In this document: positions 55,540 through 63,898 of the stretch, piece after piece
Position numbering within the stretch: position 1 is the first letter of the stretch
Layout of the letters: each line of letters opens with the position of its first letter
From: Chlorobiaceae bacterium
GTDB lineage: Bacteria; Bacteroidota; Ignavibacteria; UBA10030; SZUA-254
Direction: 5' to 3'
Assembly (NCBI GenBank): GCA_013824245.1
Contig: PNNN01000011.1
Span: 169,396-233,395 of the forward strand
Length of the DNA stretch: 64,000 nt
Notes under the pieces: generated by a model
Told to the model about the DNA's origin: nothing
Seen by the model: the letters and a program-made list of their open reading frames with translations, nothing else
Database searches by the model: none
Position numbers and translations under genes: made by a program

Positions 55540-56679
55540 ATGGAACTTTGGCAAGAGATGTTACGACAAAGCGTTGATACAGGGAAAGATTTAGTTGATC
55601 GCTTTGGATTTGATGACGCAGCAGCGAATAAGCTGAACTCGTTGTTCCACATTCGCATTAATCCCTACTATCTTAGTCTCATTCGATATCCCGGCGACCC
55701 CATTTGGCTGCAGTGTATGCCAGACGTGCAAGAGTTGGCAGAGGATGGTTTACCCGAAGATCCTTTAGCAGAGGATTCTCATAGCCCGGTACCGAGTATT
55801 GTTCACCGGTATCCCGATCGGGTACTTTTCCTAACCACAAGCCAATGCTCGATGTATTGCCGCTTCTGTACAAGGAAAAGGAAAGTTGGAGATTCATCGA
55901 AGATCAATATGAAGTTTATTCAAGATGGTCTCGATTACATTCAAAAACATCCTGAAATCCGGGATGTAATTTTATCGGGCGGCGATCCTTTGATGCTCAC
56001 CGATTTTTTACTCGAACGGATTCTAAAAGGATTGAGAGATATTCCGCACGTTCAAATAATCCGCATCGGAACAAAAATGCCGTGCGTGTTACCCCAGCGA
56101 GTAACTCCTAAACTCACCAAAATGTTGAAAAAATATCATCCGGTTTACATCAACACTCATTTTAATCATCCGTGGGAGTGTACGCCGGAAGCAAAACGGG
56201 CGTGCGATCTTCTCGCGGATGCCGGTATACCGTTAGGCAACCAATCCGTTCTTATGAAAGGTGTTAACGATGATTCGGACGTAATGTTGGAGTTGATGAG
56301 AAAATTATTGACCATGCGTGTAAGACCATATTACCTGTATCAAGCAGATATAACAAAAGGGACAGATCACTTCCGCACACCGGTTAGTAAAGGTCTTGAG
56401 ATTATGGATAAGCTAAGGGGCCATACATCCGGATTGGCAATACCGTCTTACGTAATCGATGCGCCCGGTGGGGGCGGCAAAATCCCGTTGTTGCCGCAAT
56501 ATGTTTTAGGACGCGCGGGGAAAAATATTATTCTGCGGAATTATAAGTACGAGATCTTTACATATCCCGATCTTGAAGAAGAGCCGCCGAATCATCATCC
56601 ACCGGTTGAGAGACCATTTAAGCGAAAGAATGGAAAGAAAAAAGAAATACCGGTGGAGGTAGTAGAAATCGAAAAATAA
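55540..56679 (+). CDS. Lysine 2,3-aminomutase-like radical SAM enzyme (KamA family)
   Basis: 379 residues. CSMYCRFC near residue 105 is the CxxxCxxC cluster motif for radical SAM. Flanking family segments are complete: SPVPSIVHRYPDRVLFL before it, ILSGGDPLMLTD after it. DAPGGGGKIPLLPQY near 325 holds the PLP-binding Lys. From memory of the clostridial structure, the two Asp that bind the epsilon-amino group of lysine correspond to YQADITKG and the Asp of DAPGGGGK; both are present here, so lysine is the likely substrate, giving beta-lysine. It is shorter than the 416-residue clostridial enzyme; the C-terminus is a charged tail (PFKRKNGKKKEIP). It starts 3 bases after the GNAT stop. An EpmB-like role is possible but no EF-P gene is nearby. 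Confidence 0.88.
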   Translation: MELWQEMLRQSVDTGKDLVDRFGFDDAAANKLNSLFHIRINPYYLSLIRYPGDPIWLQCMPDVQELAEDGLPEDPLAEDSHSPVPSIVHRYPDRVLFLTTSQCSMYCRFCTRKRKVGDSSKINMKFIQDGLDYIQKHPEIRDVILSGGDPLMLTDFLLERILKGLRDIPHVQIIRIGTKMPCVLPQRVTPKLTKMLKKYHPVYINTHFNHPWECTPEAKRACDLLADAGIPLGNQSVLMKGVNDDSDVMLELMRKLLTMRVRPYYLYQADITKGTDHFRTPVSKGLEIMDKLRGHTSGLAIPSYVIDAPGGGGKIPLLPQYVLGRAGKNIILRNYKYEIFTYPDLEEEPPNHHPPVERPFKRKNGKKKEIPVEVVEIEK

Positions 56680-56730
56680 AAATCCGGATTTTATTACCGA
56701 AAATTATTAGGTTTGAGTTGAATAAATTAA

Positions 56731-56786
56731 AGCCCGGCGTCGATGCAAGTGGAAACCACTTAACATCGATGGGGGAATGCCGGGCT
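56731..56786. other. Folded intergenic element between convergent genes
   Basis: AGCCCGGC (56731-56738) pairs with GCCGGGCT (56779-56786). Inside, TCGATG pairs with CATCGA and AAGTGG pairs with CCACTT around an AAA loop. A one-sided GGGGGAAT bulge separates outer and middle stems. It lies between the aminomutase gene and the convergent response-regulator gene, so it may be a bidirectional terminator or a structured RNA. It matches no riboswitch class I recognise. Confidence 0.5.
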
Positions 56787-56796
56787 CAGAAAAAAA

Positions 56797-57204
56797 TCAT
56801 ATCTCATGCTGGGCAGCGAATTCAGGATCTTCAATAGTTTCGAAAAATTTGATAATTTTATCAAATTCAGTCGTTTTATCAAATACATAATTTGCACCGA
56901 TCTCGGTGCATCGTCTGACCAAGGTTGAAGATGGGAAATTTGTTAGAACAATTACAATTGTCGTGGGTTTCTTTTCTTTAACTTTATGGATGATCTCGCT
57001 GATATTGCAATTGTCATACTGTGCATCAACGAGAACAACATCGGGTTGTTGGTAATCGAGTAATTTCAACCCTGAGTTATTATCATCCGCCTCAAAAATA
57101 TCACCTATGTTTTTGAATCTGCTCAATCTCATTCGAATTCGTTCACGAATGAATAAGGAGTGATCGATAATTAAAAGTGATATATTTGATTTTGACAATT
57201 CCAT
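56797..57204 (-). CDS. Single-domain response regulator
   Basis: 135 residues, nearly all receiver domain: the phospho-acceptor Asp near 57 in VVLVDAQYDN, Thr/Ser switch region IVIVLTNFPSST and the Lys in YVFDKTTE. The N-terminal acidic pair is reduced to one Asp (LLIIDHS), which could weaken magnesium binding. There is no output domain, so it probably signals by protein contact, as CheY-like proteins do. It is transcribed on the minus strand, 159 bases downstream of the NarL-type regulator. Confidence 0.85.
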   Translation of the reverse strand: MELSKSNISLLIIDHSLFIRERIRMRLSRFKNIGDIFEADDNNSGLKLLDYQQPDVVLVDAQYDNCNISEIIHKVKEKKPTTIVIVLTNFPSSTLVRRCTEIGANYVFDKTTEFDKIIKFFETIEDPEFAAQHEI

Positions 57205-57363
57205 CTAAGAAAAATTTTCCTCTTTAATAACATATCAAAAATTAATCTCCCGTTTCAAGAGGAACATTGCCTAAATATCTGTGGGTTAATTACGTCTGGT
57301 TTGTAGTCCCACGCTTACTTGTGAAGCAGGGATTATCAAATAAGTGAGGAGAGTGATTCGATT

Positions 57364-58008
57364 CTAATCGCGGAGTGGTTCTATCAATTTATGTTTTATT
57401 GCGTAGTGTGTAAGCTCGACATCGTTTTTTAAGACCATTTTTTCCATCAAACGGTCGCGGTATGTGCGGATTGTTTTATCGCTGAGTGATAATTGATCCG
57501 CAATTTCAATAATTGTTTTTCCGGTGGCTATTAAACATAATACCTGATATTCACGATTCGAAAGTCGCTTGTGAGGTTCGATATCGGAGTTGGTTTCTAC
57601 AGCGATGGCAAGTTTTTCAGCGAGCGTAGGGCTTACAAATTTACTGCCTGTGTGAATTTTTCGGATGGCATTAAGTAATTCTTTTGGTGCACTCTCTTTG
57701 CCTAAAAATCCGGAAGCACCTGCTTTTAATACTCGCACACCCATTTGTTCCTCTGGATAAATGCTCAGAATAAGTATCGGAAGCTTCGGGTGATCTTTGC
57801 GGATTTCTTTCAATACTTCAATCCCATCGCGCCCCGGCATGTTGATATCGAGTACTACAACATCCCAAACTTCAGATCGAATTTTGTCTAATGCTTCCTG
57901 TCCGTTCAAAGCTTCGCCGCCCACTTCCATATCCGATGCTTTACTGATAATTTGTTTTAATCCTTCCCTAACAACAGGGTGATCGTCTGCAATAAGGATT
58001 TTTATCAT
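57364..58008 (-). CDS. NarL/FixJ-type response regulator
   Basis: 214 residues. The receiver domain (1-120) has the acidic pair ADDHPV, the phospho-Asp near 54 in DVVVLDINMPG and the Lys in LGKES. The C-terminal LuxR-type helix-turn-helix (about 148-210) reads LSNREYQVLCLIATGK and IAEIADQL-like IIEIADQLSLSDKTIRTYRDR. It should bind DNA as a phosphorylated dimer. Its start overlaps the stop of the kinase gene by four bases, so the two form a cognate pair. Confidence 0.95.
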   Translation of the reverse strand: MIKILIADDHPVVREGLKQIISKASDMEVGGEALNGQEALDKIRSEVWDVVVLDINMPGRDGIEVLKEIRKDHPKLPILILSIYPEEQMGVRVLKAGASGFLGKESAPKELLNAIRKIHTGSKFVSPTLAEKLAIAVETNSDIEPHKRLSNREYQVLCLIATGKTIIEIADQLSLSDKTIRTYRDRLMEKMVLKNDVELTHYAIKHKLIEPLRD

Positions 58009-60638
58009 TTCGTTGGCTCCATCATTGTTGAAGAATGCAAAGGTATTGTAACCCTAATCGTTGTACCAATTCCTGGTTCTCCCCGAATTTCAAATATTCC
58101 TCCCATTAAAGAGCAGCGCTCTTTCATGCCGAGAATACCGAAAGAATTTAAATTATTAAGTTCGCTTTCTTTAAATCCTGTGCCGTTATCGGTTACCTTA
58201 AAAAATATATTATCTTTGCGTTTTTCGAGCTTGACTGTAACATGTGATGCTTTTGCGTGGCGGGTGATATTTGTCAATGCCTCTTGCATTATTCTGAAAA
58301 TAGCGGTTGAGACTTCTCTACCTACCTCAAAGTTTTCAGAAGAGGAGAAATAGCGGCAAGTGATTCCTGTTCTGTGTTCAAAGTCTTCTGTCTGCCATTC
58401 GATGGCGGCAGATAAACCCATGCTATCAAGAATTGCAGGACGCAATGCCGTGGTTATCTTTCTGATGGTTTGAACCGCTGAGTCTGTAAGGTTTGAAATT
58501 GAATTTATTTTTTCAATTAACTGAGGATTCTCCTGAAGGTTTAATATTTCCGTTAATCTTTCTTCCAAAAAAGAAATATCCATTTTTATGCCGGTTAAGG
58601 TCTGACCTAATTCATCGTGAATTTCACGCGCTATGCGCGTGCTTTCCTCTTCGCGAATCGACTGAAAACGTGCCGATAATTGTCTCATCTGCTCAAGTGA
58701 TTGATTCAATTCTTCTTCAGCCCGTTTACGTCCGGTGATATCACGAACGATTGCCCACATCGACTCAGGTTTTCTGTTTTCATCCCGAATTAAAAATGTG
58801 CGTAATTCTATCGGGAAGATAGTTCCATCTTTTCTTCGATACTCTTTTTCATAAACCTCAGAAAATCCATTTGATAAAACCTGCTCGGAAACAATTTTTG
58901 ATTCGTACGCATGCCATTTTTCGGGTGTAATATCGATGTACGAAAGATTGACTATTTCTTCAGCCGTATAACCTAACATCGAAATATAGGCATTGTTAAA
59001 TTCGATAATCTTGCCGTCCATATTGACGGTAGCGAACGCATCCGTCATACTTTCATGCAGGAGACGATACTTTTTTTCCGAAACCCGTAAAGCTTCCTCA
59101 GCTTCTTTGCGATCCGTTACATCGAATGCTACGCCTATTGCCGCCGGTTTCCCGCGGTATTGAATCATTCCTGCTCCAAAATCGAGCCACCGAACATCAC
59201 CGTTCTTTTTAATTATTTTAAATTCGTACCGCGATGTTACCGGTTTACCCTCTATGCGAGCTATTCCGCGTGCGCGAACAAGATCACGATAATCGGGATG
59301 AATAATATCCCAAAAATTCTTTTCCATTAATTCACTTTTACTATACCCTGTGATCGCTTCGGCTGCAGGATTGAGATAAACGTATTTATCATTTTGATAG
59401 ATAACAATAGTAGCCACGCTCGTATCGGCAACGGCTCTGAATTTTGATTCGTTTTCACGAAGATTTTCTTCGGCAATCTTTTGATCGGTTATATCACGAC
59501 CTACTTCGATCACTCCTGTTATTTTTCCGGTGTCATCTTGAATAGGAACGGTTCGAAGATCCCAATACTTGCCATCACCTGTTTTAATGATTTCAGTCTC
59601 GGGTAAGCCGGTTGCCAAAGTTCTGATAACCGGACATCTTTCACAGGGGGTATTCTTTTCACACCAGATTTTATAACAAAACTCTCCGATAACTTCTGTG
59701 TTATTCTTTGACGTTATCAATGTAACAGCTTTATTGAACCAGATAATCTTAAGGTCGACGGATAAAAGTGTAATTTTATCCGGAATTGCGTCGAGCAGAG
59801 CTTTAAATTCCTTCGAGAGCTGTTTATATTTAATCTCACTTTGATGTAATGAATCTTCCGTTTGCTTACGCTGGGTTATATCTCTGAATATTCCCATGAG
59901 ATATTTTTTACCTCCCCAATAAAACGGATACGAATTTATATCGGCATAAAATACCGATTCGTCTTTTCTGATTACTGGTATGTTAAGTACGCTTGTGACT
60001 TCACCACTTGCCTGTCGTTCAAATTCTGAAATTACATGATGGAGAGATTCAGGAGGATGTATATCTGCGACCGACAGTTTTAATATTTCTTTGCTGGAAT
60101 ATCCTAACATGCGGCATAGATTTGGATTACTCAGTATGAATTTTTTCGATATAATATCGGCAAGCAACATGCCGTCTGTTGCTTTTTCAAAAATGTCGCG
60201 GAACCGGGCTTCCGAATCGTGCAAAGTTTGAACTATAATTTCCTGAGCTATCTGCGACCTTTTTTTTTTAAGGGTAACTTTTATGATGATCGAAAGGTGC
60301 TGAATGTTCTGATCTGATTTTATTACATAATCGATGGCGCCACGTTTAATCGCTTCAATTGCGATCTGTTCTGAAATAGTGCGGGTCAAAATTATCAGCG
60401 GTAGACCCGATGAATACGATTTAACATAATCAATGATTTTAAAATTATCATAGCCGCTAATTTGAAGATCGCTTATCACGAGATCATAGTTATCTCTTGT
60501 AAGCATCGACTCAAATTCCTTGCCTGTTTTTGCCAAGGTCAATTGAAATCCAGAATCCTTTTGCTCTAATGAAGAACGTACTAATTGCCGGTCATCGGCA
60601 TTGTCATCAACATATAATATTCGAATTGTTTCTGGCAT
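58005..60638 (-). CDS. Hybrid sensor kinase: receiver + four PAS domains + HisKA_3/HATPase
   Basis: 877 residues with no membrane helix, so probably cytoplasmic. An N-terminal receiver domain (about 1-125; Asp in LVISDLQISG) leads into four PAS/PAC units (about 145-265, 275-395, 400-520, 525-650). The second PAS carries four cysteines (CYKIWCEKNTPCERCPV), which could bind a metal or sense redox. A HisKA_3 helix follows with the phospho-accepting His in REIHDELGQTLTG, then the ATPase domain with DNGTGFKESEL and GIGTTIRV. It phosphorylates the overlapping NarL-type regulator. Signal unknown; a redox or small-molecule cue is plausible from the Cys-rich PAS. Confidence 0.93.
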   Translation of the reverse strand: MPETIRILYVDDNADDRQLVRSSLEQKDSGFQLTLAKTGKEFESMLTRDNYDLVISDLQISGYDNFKIIDYVKSYSSGLPLIILTRTISEQIAIEAIKRGAIDYVIKSDQNIQHLSIIIKVTLKKKRSQIAQEIIVQTLHDSEARFRDIFEKATDGMLLADIISKKFILSNPNLCRMLGYSSKEILKLSVADIHPPESLHHVISEFERQASGEVTSVLNIPVIRKDESVFYADINSYPFYWGGKKYLMGIFRDITQRKQTEDSLHQSEIKYKQLSKEFKALLDAIPDKITLLSVDLKIIWFNKAVTLITSKNNTEVIGEFCYKIWCEKNTPCERCPVIRTLATGLPETEIIKTGDGKYWDLRTVPIQDDTGKITGVIEVGRDITDQKIAEENLRENESKFRAVADTSVATIVIYQNDKYVYLNPAAEAITGYSKSELMEKNFWDIIHPDYRDLVRARGIARIEGKPVTSRYEFKIIKKNGDVRWLDFGAGMIQYRGKPAAIGVAFDVTDRKEAEEALRVSEKKYRLLHESMTDAFATVNMDGKIIEFNNAYISMLGYTAEEIVNLSYIDITPEKWHAYESKIVSEQVLSNGFSEVYEKEYRRKDGTIFPIELRTFLIRDENRKPESMWAIVRDITGRKRAEEELNQSLEQMRQLSARFQSIREEESTRIAREIHDELGQTLTGIKMDISFLEERLTEILNLQENPQLIEKINSISNLTDSAVQTIRKITTALRPAILDSMGLSAAIEWQTEDFEHRTGITCRYFSSSENFEVGREVSTAIFRIMQEALTNITRHAKASHVTVKLEKRKDNIFFKVTDNGTGFKESELNNLNSFGILGMKERCSLMGGIFEIRGEPGIGTTIRVTIPLHSSTMMEPTK

Positions 60639-60948
60639 GAACTATTACCGATTGCTTAAAATGGTATTGGATTGCACCATTTCAAATGGGTATTCAAATG
60701 AATCTAAGAAAATATGATTGTAATAAACGATCATCTTGTTTCATCATATAATAACAATTTATATATTAAAGTTGCAACTTGGATTGAAAAGAATTAATTC
60801 GTGGTCAAAACGGTTGTTTTGTTTCCTGATCCATTTTCTGTACATTTATTTCCGTTAGAGGTATATGAAAATATTATACCTTGATCCTTTGCCTGAATTT
60901 AACTCATAATATCAAATTTTTGTAAGAGTAAAATTATTTCTCTTTTAA
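60639..60948. other. Divergent intergenic region between the kinase and dnaG
   Basis: A 310-base AT-rich gap between divergent genes. It contains a sigma70-like promoter for dnaG (60881-60910). I saw no convincing promoter or operator for the kinase. Confidence 0.4.
60881..60910 (+). promoter_or_regulatory. Candidate promoter for dnaG
   Basis: TTGATC (60881-60886), an 18-base spacer and CATAAT (60905-60910). The start would be about 30 bases before the dnaG ATG. Confidence 0.4.
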
Positions 60949-62817
60949 ATGCGAATTCCCCCTGAAAAAATAGATGAAATTCGGAACTCCATCGATATAG
61001 TCGACCTCATCGGTTCACTGATACCTTTGAAAAAAAGGGGGAAAAATTATGTCGGTTCATGCCCGTTTCATCAGGAAAAAACCCCATCCTTTAATGTTTC
61101 GCCCGAACGACAAATGTATCATTGCTTTGGATGCGGTGTTGGAGGAAACGCAATTTCATTCGTGATGGAATACGAAAAAGTATCGTTTCCTGAAGCGGTA
61201 AAATCGCTCGCAGATCGGCTTGGTATTACTTTGCCCACAACTTCCTCTACCGACGATGGGAAGGTAAGTGAACAAGAGGAGCTTTATCAGGTTTGTAAAA
61301 CTGTTGGGTTGTTCTACTATCAATCGATGACAGAAACTTCGGAAGGGAAGATTGCGCTTGAATATTTTCGTAGAAGGGGATTCACCGATGAAACGATGAG
61401 GACATTCGGTTTGGGATATTCACCGAACGGTTGGGATACTCTTATTAAGTACAGTTTGGAAAAGAAGATAGAAACAGAAATGCTGGAGCGTGCAGGACTC
61501 GCCCGCCGTCGCGATGATGGTTCTTATCACGATTACTTCCGTGGCAGAGCAATGTTTCCGATATTCTCCACAACCGGAAGAGTTTTAGGGTTTGGCGCAA
61601 GAAAACTCAGAGAAGATGACCCACTTGGGAAGTACCTAAATTCTCCAGAAACATTGATATACAATAAAAGTAAAGTTCTTTATGGTTTATTCCAGGCGAA
61701 GGAAGAGATACGAGAGAAAGATTCTGTAATTCTTGTTGAAGGATATGCCGATTTGCTCAGCGTTTATCAAGCAGGATTCCGAAATGTTGTTGCTTCAAGC
61801 GGAACTGCGCTAACGGTGGAGCAAATTCAGCTAATCAGCCGCTACACAAAAAAGATTATAATAATGTACGATGCAGATTCTGCCGGGTCGAAAGCCGCAC
61901 TGCGCGGTGTGGATTTAGTCCTCGAAAACGATCTGGATATTATGGTTGTGCCTTTACCGGAAGGAGAAGACCCCGATTCGTTTATCGTAAAGAACGGTGC
62001 AAAAGCTTTCCAGAAATTGTTGGATAATTCTATTTCGTTTGTTGATTTTATTGCCCAAACATTTGAAAAGAATGGAATGCTGAATACGCCAGAAGGGCAG
62101 GCGCAAACAGTTCGCGCTATTATCAGAACCATTGCAAAGATGAAAGATGAGTTAAAACGAAATTTTTATATACGAAGTGTTTCTGAAAAATATAAATTAT
62201 ATGAAGCAACATTGTATCGTGAGCTTGAAAAACAGACCGGTGATCTGAACAAGTATACTGCCTTTTCATCAAGACGAGATGAACAAGAAGCGGGGGAAAA
62301 TATTCAGGAACGATCTGTCGTAGATTCCGAGTCGGTTCCTCCGGTCGAGCGCGATTTACTTCACTCCCTTCTTGAAGGTGATACGGAGCTGATATCGTTT
62401 GTGGCACAAGCTGTTGGAGCGGAAGAATTTCAGCATCCTGTTGCAAGATCGTTGTACATCTCGATACTTGAAAGATGGAAAGTCGGCAGATCAACAGATC
62501 CAAAGATTCTTGTGAATGAGCTTGAAGAAGAAGCGCAAATAAAAATGGTTACTGAAATAATTTTTAGCCCATATAGCTTAAGCAGGGGATGGACCGAGCG
62601 CGGAGTTGACATCGTTCAAGGTGATCCTCGGAAAATAGCAGAAGATGCCATAACGGGTATTCGAAGGAAAACATTAGAGAAAGAGATAGAAGAGAATCAG
62701 CGTTTATTGCGAATTTCTGGTCAGCGGGGTGAAAGTAGTCTACCATATCTTGAAAATCATAAGAGATTGCTTGCAGAACTGAAAAATTTGGAGAATTTTT
62801 CTTCGAAAAATAAATAA
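60949..62817 (+). CDS. dnaG: DNA primase
   Basis: 622 residues, normal length. The N-terminal CHC2 zinc-binding domain is CPFHQEKTPSF followed by YHCFGCGVGGNAISF near residues 39-65. The TOPRIM catalytic domain (about 255-345) holds VILVEGYADLLSVYQAG and IIIMYDADSAGSKAA, with conserved metal-binding acids. The remaining ~200 residues form the helicase-interaction domain. DnaG makes RNA primers for lagging-strand synthesis. It has its own promoter and a hairpin right after the stop. rpoD does not follow, unlike in many bacteria. Confidence 0.97.
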   Translation: MRIPPEKIDEIRNSIDIVDLIGSLIPLKKRGKNYVGSCPFHQEKTPSFNVSPERQMYHCFGCGVGGNAISFVMEYEKVSFPEAVKSLADRLGITLPTTSSTDDGKVSEQEELYQVCKTVGLFYYQSMTETSEGKIALEYFRRRGFTDETMRTFGLGYSPNGWDTLIKYSLEKKIETEMLERAGLARRRDDGSYHDYFRGRAMFPIFSTTGRVLGFGARKLREDDPLGKYLNSPETLIYNKSKVLYGLFQAKEEIREKDSVILVEGYADLLSVYQAGFRNVVASSGTALTVEQIQLISRYTKKIIIMYDADSAGSKAALRGVDLVLENDLDIMVVPLPEGEDPDSFIVKNGAKAFQKLLDNSISFVDFIAQTFEKNGMLNTPEGQAQTVRAIIRTIAKMKDELKRNFYIRSVSEKYKLYEATLYRELEKQTGDLNKYTAFSSRRDEQEAGENIQERSVVDSESVPPVERDLLHSLLEGDTELISFVAQAVGAEEFQHPVARSLYISILERWKVGRSTDPKILVNELEEEAQIKMVTEIIFSPYSLSRGWTERGVDIVQGDPRKIAEDAITGIRRKTLEKEIEENQRLLRISGQRGESSLPYLENHKRLLAELKNLENFSSKNK

Positions 62818-62818
62818 A

Positions 62819-62846
62819 AAAGGTGACCGGGAGAGCAGTCACCTTT
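62819..62846 (+). terminator. Terminator hairpin of dnaG
   Basis: AAAGGTGAC pairs with GTCACCTTT across a 10-base loop, immediately after the dnaG stop codon. The T-tract is short (TTT-GGG-TTT), so efficiency may be partial. Confidence 0.55.
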
Positions 62847-63070
62847 GGGTTTACAGAAATGTATCTCCATGTTTTCGAAGTTTCCCTTTTTAATATGGTG
62901 AATATTGGCTTATTCATCAAAACCACTGTGCGAAATCTCATCTATTACTTGAATAAGAAATATGAGTACTATTTAGCATTAATCGGGTAAATTGTGGAAT
63001 GCCATCTTGAGGTGCGAATAAATATTGTGTAGCTTAATTAAGACTCCATAACAGTCTCCTAATCCACCCA

Positions 63071-63100
63071 AAGGTAACACTCGTTGTTACCTTTTTTATT
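63071..63100 (+). terminator. Strong intrinsic terminator with no gene in front
   Basis: AAGGTAAC pairs with GTTACCTT (loop of 7), followed by TTTTATTTT. This is a textbook Rho-independent terminator, yet no coding frame ends before it for more than 200 bases, which suggests a small untranslated transcript or read-through control. Confidence 0.7.
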
Positions 63101-63135
63101 TTACGCCTAGATCCTCCCAATAAGTTTTATTTAAT

Positions 63136-63301
63136 CTTAAGAGACTTCTGAAAAATTCTCACGGAGTCACCCTGAACGTCTCGACTGAGCTCGACGAAGT
63201 CTCGTTTCAGGGTCTAAAATTGAATAGATTCCGATCCCGCTTTTAGAGCGTGACGGAATGACTTTGACATTTTCTGAATATTTCAGATGTTTCTCTTAAT
63301 T
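63136..63301 (-). repeat. MITE-like element, copy 2
   Basis: About 165 bases with terminal inverted repeats: left CTTAAGAGACTTCTGAAAAA and, reversed from the right end, TTAAGAGAAACATCTGAAA. Read on the minus strand it shares ordered blocks with copy 1: GTCATTCC..., TTTTAGACCC, GTTCAGGGTGAC and an 18-base end TTTTTCAGAAGTCTCTTA. It contains no reading frame. Confidence 0.65.
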
Positions 63302-63346
63302 TAAATCGAGGTTTATAGACCCTCTTTTATGATAAAAATCTCATCT

Positions 63347-63375
63347 TTGCAACTAATTAATAAGAGATGTATATT
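63347..63375 (+). promoter_or_regulatory. Promoter of the last gene
   Basis: TTGCAA (63347-63352), a 17-base spacer and TATATT (63370-63375), about 45 bases before the ATG at 63419. It lies just outside the MITE-like element. Confidence 0.5.
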
Positions 63376-63418
63376 AAATGAAAATTTTACATAAACATTA
63401 ATTCAGGGGTAACAATAA

Positions 63419-63898
63419 ATGGTACAAAACGGAAAAAATCCTGATCCAAATGATGTAAATACACAGGATGGAATTGTCAAGGCGTTGTACGAATCGTTAA
63501 GTTTTACAACCGGCAGTCAACCCGATTTTGACCGCTTTAAAACTTTATTCAGAGAACAAGCTCTTCTTGTTCCGCCGAAATCGGATAAAGCTTCGCCTCT
63601 TCATCAGATCGAAGTTGATCTCTGGGTTAAAAAAACTGTTGAGCATATCGTACTCGACGGTATGGAACGAAAAGGTGGGCACGTAACAGAGGTTGCGCGG
63701 CGGACTTCAAAGTTTGGTGTAATAGTTCAGATATTCAGCACATTTGAATTGCGCGTTAAGGTGAATGATCCTGTGCCGGCACAACGAGGGATATATAGTA
63801 TACAGTTGATGCGTGATAATCAACGCTGGTGGATTATTTCCCTGATGTGGGAATTCGAGCGTGCCGATCTTCCGATTCCGCGCGCTTATTTAATATAA
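63419..63898 (+). CDS. Small NTF2/SnoaL-like protein
   Basis: 159 residues from ATG 63419 with AGGGG at a good distance upstream. An N-terminal helical part (DGIVKALYESLSFTTG, then DFDRFKTLFREQALLVPP) is followed by beta strands (VIVQIFSTFELRVKV, YSIQLMRDNQRWWIISLMWE). The order of helices then strands ending with 'W.I..L.W' is typical of the NTF2-like fold (SnoaL/DUF4440 group), which often binds small molecules. There is no signal peptide. Function unknown. The remaining ~100 bases of the window hold no supported feature. Confidence 0.7.
   Translation: MVQNGKNPDPNDVNTQDGIVKALYESLSFTTGSQPDFDRFKTLFREQALLVPPKSDKASPLHQIEVDLWVKKTVEHIVLDGMERKGGHVTEVARRTSKFGVIVQIFSTFELRVKVNDPVPAQRGIYSIQLMRDNQRWWIISLMWEFERADLPIPRAYLI

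Larger units (their letters stand above)
62818..63418. other. 600-base region between dnaG and the last gene
   Basis: It holds, in order: a terminator hairpin for dnaG (62819-62846); about 220 bases with no gene I can support, ending in a strong intrinsic terminator (63071-63100) that could belong to a small RNA; the second MITE-like element (63136-63301); and a sigma70-like promoter (63347-63375) for the last gene. Confidence 0.5.

Noticed and set aside
55045..56679. GNAT + aminomutase as the methanogen-type AblB/AblA pair for N-epsilon-acetyl-beta-lysine
   Set aside because: The acetyltransferase is about 100 residues shorter than AblB, and two ATP-grasp ligases are coupled to the pair, so a simple osmolyte pair does not explain the locus. 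It remains a partial analogy.
56731..56786. A known riboswitch
   Set aside because: The position at the 3' side of a gene and the lack of any conserved core I recognise (c-di-GMP, fluoride, preQ1, SAM, glutamine) argue against it.
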